Assembly: GCA_900473795.1 (NCBI GenBank)
Contig: UCMT01000026.1
Location: 62,001 to 126,000, forward strand
DNA: 64,000 nt
Direction: 5' to 3'
Source of the DNA: Hyphomicrobiales bacterium
GTDB lineage: Bacteria; Pseudomonadota; Alphaproteobacteria; Rhizobiales; Rhizobiaceae
Position numbers and translations under genes: made by a program. Below are positions 63,385 through 64,000 of the stretch, piece after piece (the stretch's first letter is position 1; the number at the start of each line of letters is the position of its first letter). Under the pieces are notes generated by a model. It was not told where the DNA came from. It ran no database searches and saw nothing but the letters and a program-made list of their open reading frames with translations.

Positions 63385-64000
63385 ATGACGAGCGGTATCC
63401 ACCACATCACGCTGATCACCCGCAAGGTACAAGCGAATGTTGATTTCTACGCCGGTTTTCTCGGCCTGCGTCTCGTCAAACGGACAGCGGGTTTTGAAGA
63501 CGCGATGCAGTTGCACTTGCTCTACGGCGATGCCATCGGATCGCCGGGATCGCTGGTGACGTTCCTCGTATGGGAAGACGGTGCGCCAGGCCGCGTCGGT
63601 CATGGCCAGCCGAGCGAGATCGCCTTTGCCATTGCGCCGGAAAGCATCGGTTTCTGGCTGACCCGAGCGCTGCGATACAATATCTCCACAACCGGTCCGA
63701 CCCAGGAGTTCGATGAACCCGTCATCCGGCTGAAGGATCCCGACGGCGTCATCGTCAAACTCGTCGGCACTGCGGCCCTTGCCACCGCCACCCCCTGCGC
63801 CACTTCGGAGATCCAGCCGCAGGACGCGATCCGGCGTCTGCGTGGCGCAACGATCCTGACGGACAAACCGGAGGGGACGGCAACCTTCATCGGCAGGCAT
63901 TTCGGCTATGCCGAAACGGCAAGGACCGAGACCATCCGCCGCCTCGGCTCGGCCTCCGGCGATATCATCGACGTGCGCGATGCCAGCGGATTCTGGACCG
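63385..64000 (+). CDS. VOC-family (glyoxalase/ring-cleaving dioxygenase type) protein, partial
   Basis: The ATG at 63385 starts MTSGIHHITLITRKVQANVD, the first metal-binding strand of vicinal-oxygen-chelate proteins. VDFYAGFLGLRLVKRT and later HGQPSEIAFAI belong to the first module. A second module starts near residue 152 (RLRGATILTD) and is cut by the window end. The two-module plan fits MhqO-like quinone or ring-cleaving dioxygenases. Function is uncertain. It may be cotranscribed with the SDR. Confidence 0.85.
   Translation, partial: MTSGIHHITLITRKVQANVDFYAGFLGLRLVKRTAGFEDAMQLHLLYGDAIGSPGSLVTFLVWEDGAPGRVGHGQPSEIAFAIAPESIGFWLTRALRYNISTTGPTQEFDEPVIRLKDPDGVIVKLVGTAALATATPCATSEIQPQDAIRRLRGATILTDKPEGTATFIGRHFGYAETARTETIRRLGSASGDIIDVRDASGFWT

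Noticed and set aside
1..64000. Search for CRISPR arrays, tRNA or rRNA genes, integrases and transposases
   Set aside because: No regularly spaced repeats, cloverleaf-like CCA-ending stretches, rRNA segments or transposase motifs were recognised.

Overview
The window is GC-rich alphaproteobacterial chromosome, most likely from the Rhizobiaceae (Rhizobium/Agrobacterium/Ensifer type). The evidence is the rhizobial-type combined urea transporter and urease cluster, RIME-like GC-rich palindromic intergenic repeats, the Rhizobiales dispersed palindromes after 39296, a liv cluster carrying a DUF6867 gene, and a CyaC-type adenylate cyclase. It reads as ordinary accessory chromosome, dense in operons. 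I see no rRNA, tRNA, CRISPR array, prophage or transposase.

Layout. 1-538: partial SorC-type regulator. 743-3433: preT-preA, dihydropyrimidine dehydrogenase. 3870-5537: membrane, ferredoxin and cyclase fusion. 5727-10458: rutR divergent from hyuC, three small genes, hydA and a small secreted protein. With preTA this makes a full reductive uracil/thymine degradation pathway. 10545-10955: cupin. 11098-15656: ABC importer of the NMT1/ThiY type, probably feeding that pathway, whose operon carries a DUF559 endonuclease-like gene flanked by inverted repeats and an SMR-like gene. 16021-20518: RND efflux pair. 20585-34785 (minus strand): urtABCDE, ureDABC and ureEFG with several extra small genes, including a protein with sialyltransferase-like motifs. 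34996-39298, divergent from urtA: a very large histidine kinase whose sensor is a nucleobase-transporter (NCS1) domain, followed by a LuxR-type response regulator. 39418-41919: a cysteine-rich secreted protein, a frameshifted alpha/beta hydrolase and its probable OhrR/MarR-type regulator. 42012-47606: liv branched-chain amino acid ABC transporter. 47967-53026: heterotetrameric sarcosine oxidase soxBDAG. 53287-64000: cysQ, an orphan DUF2793 phage-tail-like protein, a TriABC-like RND pump with two adaptors, a single-domain receiver, a Crp/Fnr regulator, an SDR and a partial VOC/glyoxalase gene.

How it works together. The left two thirds is largely nitrogen scavenging. Pyrimidines are imported, reduced (PreTA), ring-opened (HydA) and decarbamoylated (HyuC), releasing ammonia and beta-alanine-type products. 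Urea is imported by UrtABCDE and hydrolysed by urease. The liv transporter and sarcosine oxidase add amino-acid and methylated-amine nitrogen. The most striking candidate for an undescribed system is the transporter-fused hybrid kinase and response regulator pair facing urtA across a short intergenic region with a perfect 16-bp palindrome. I infer a transceptor-type two-component system that senses urea or a nucleobase-like molecule and controls urea uptake. Annotation is from reading sequence and translated proteins only; no database search was possible.
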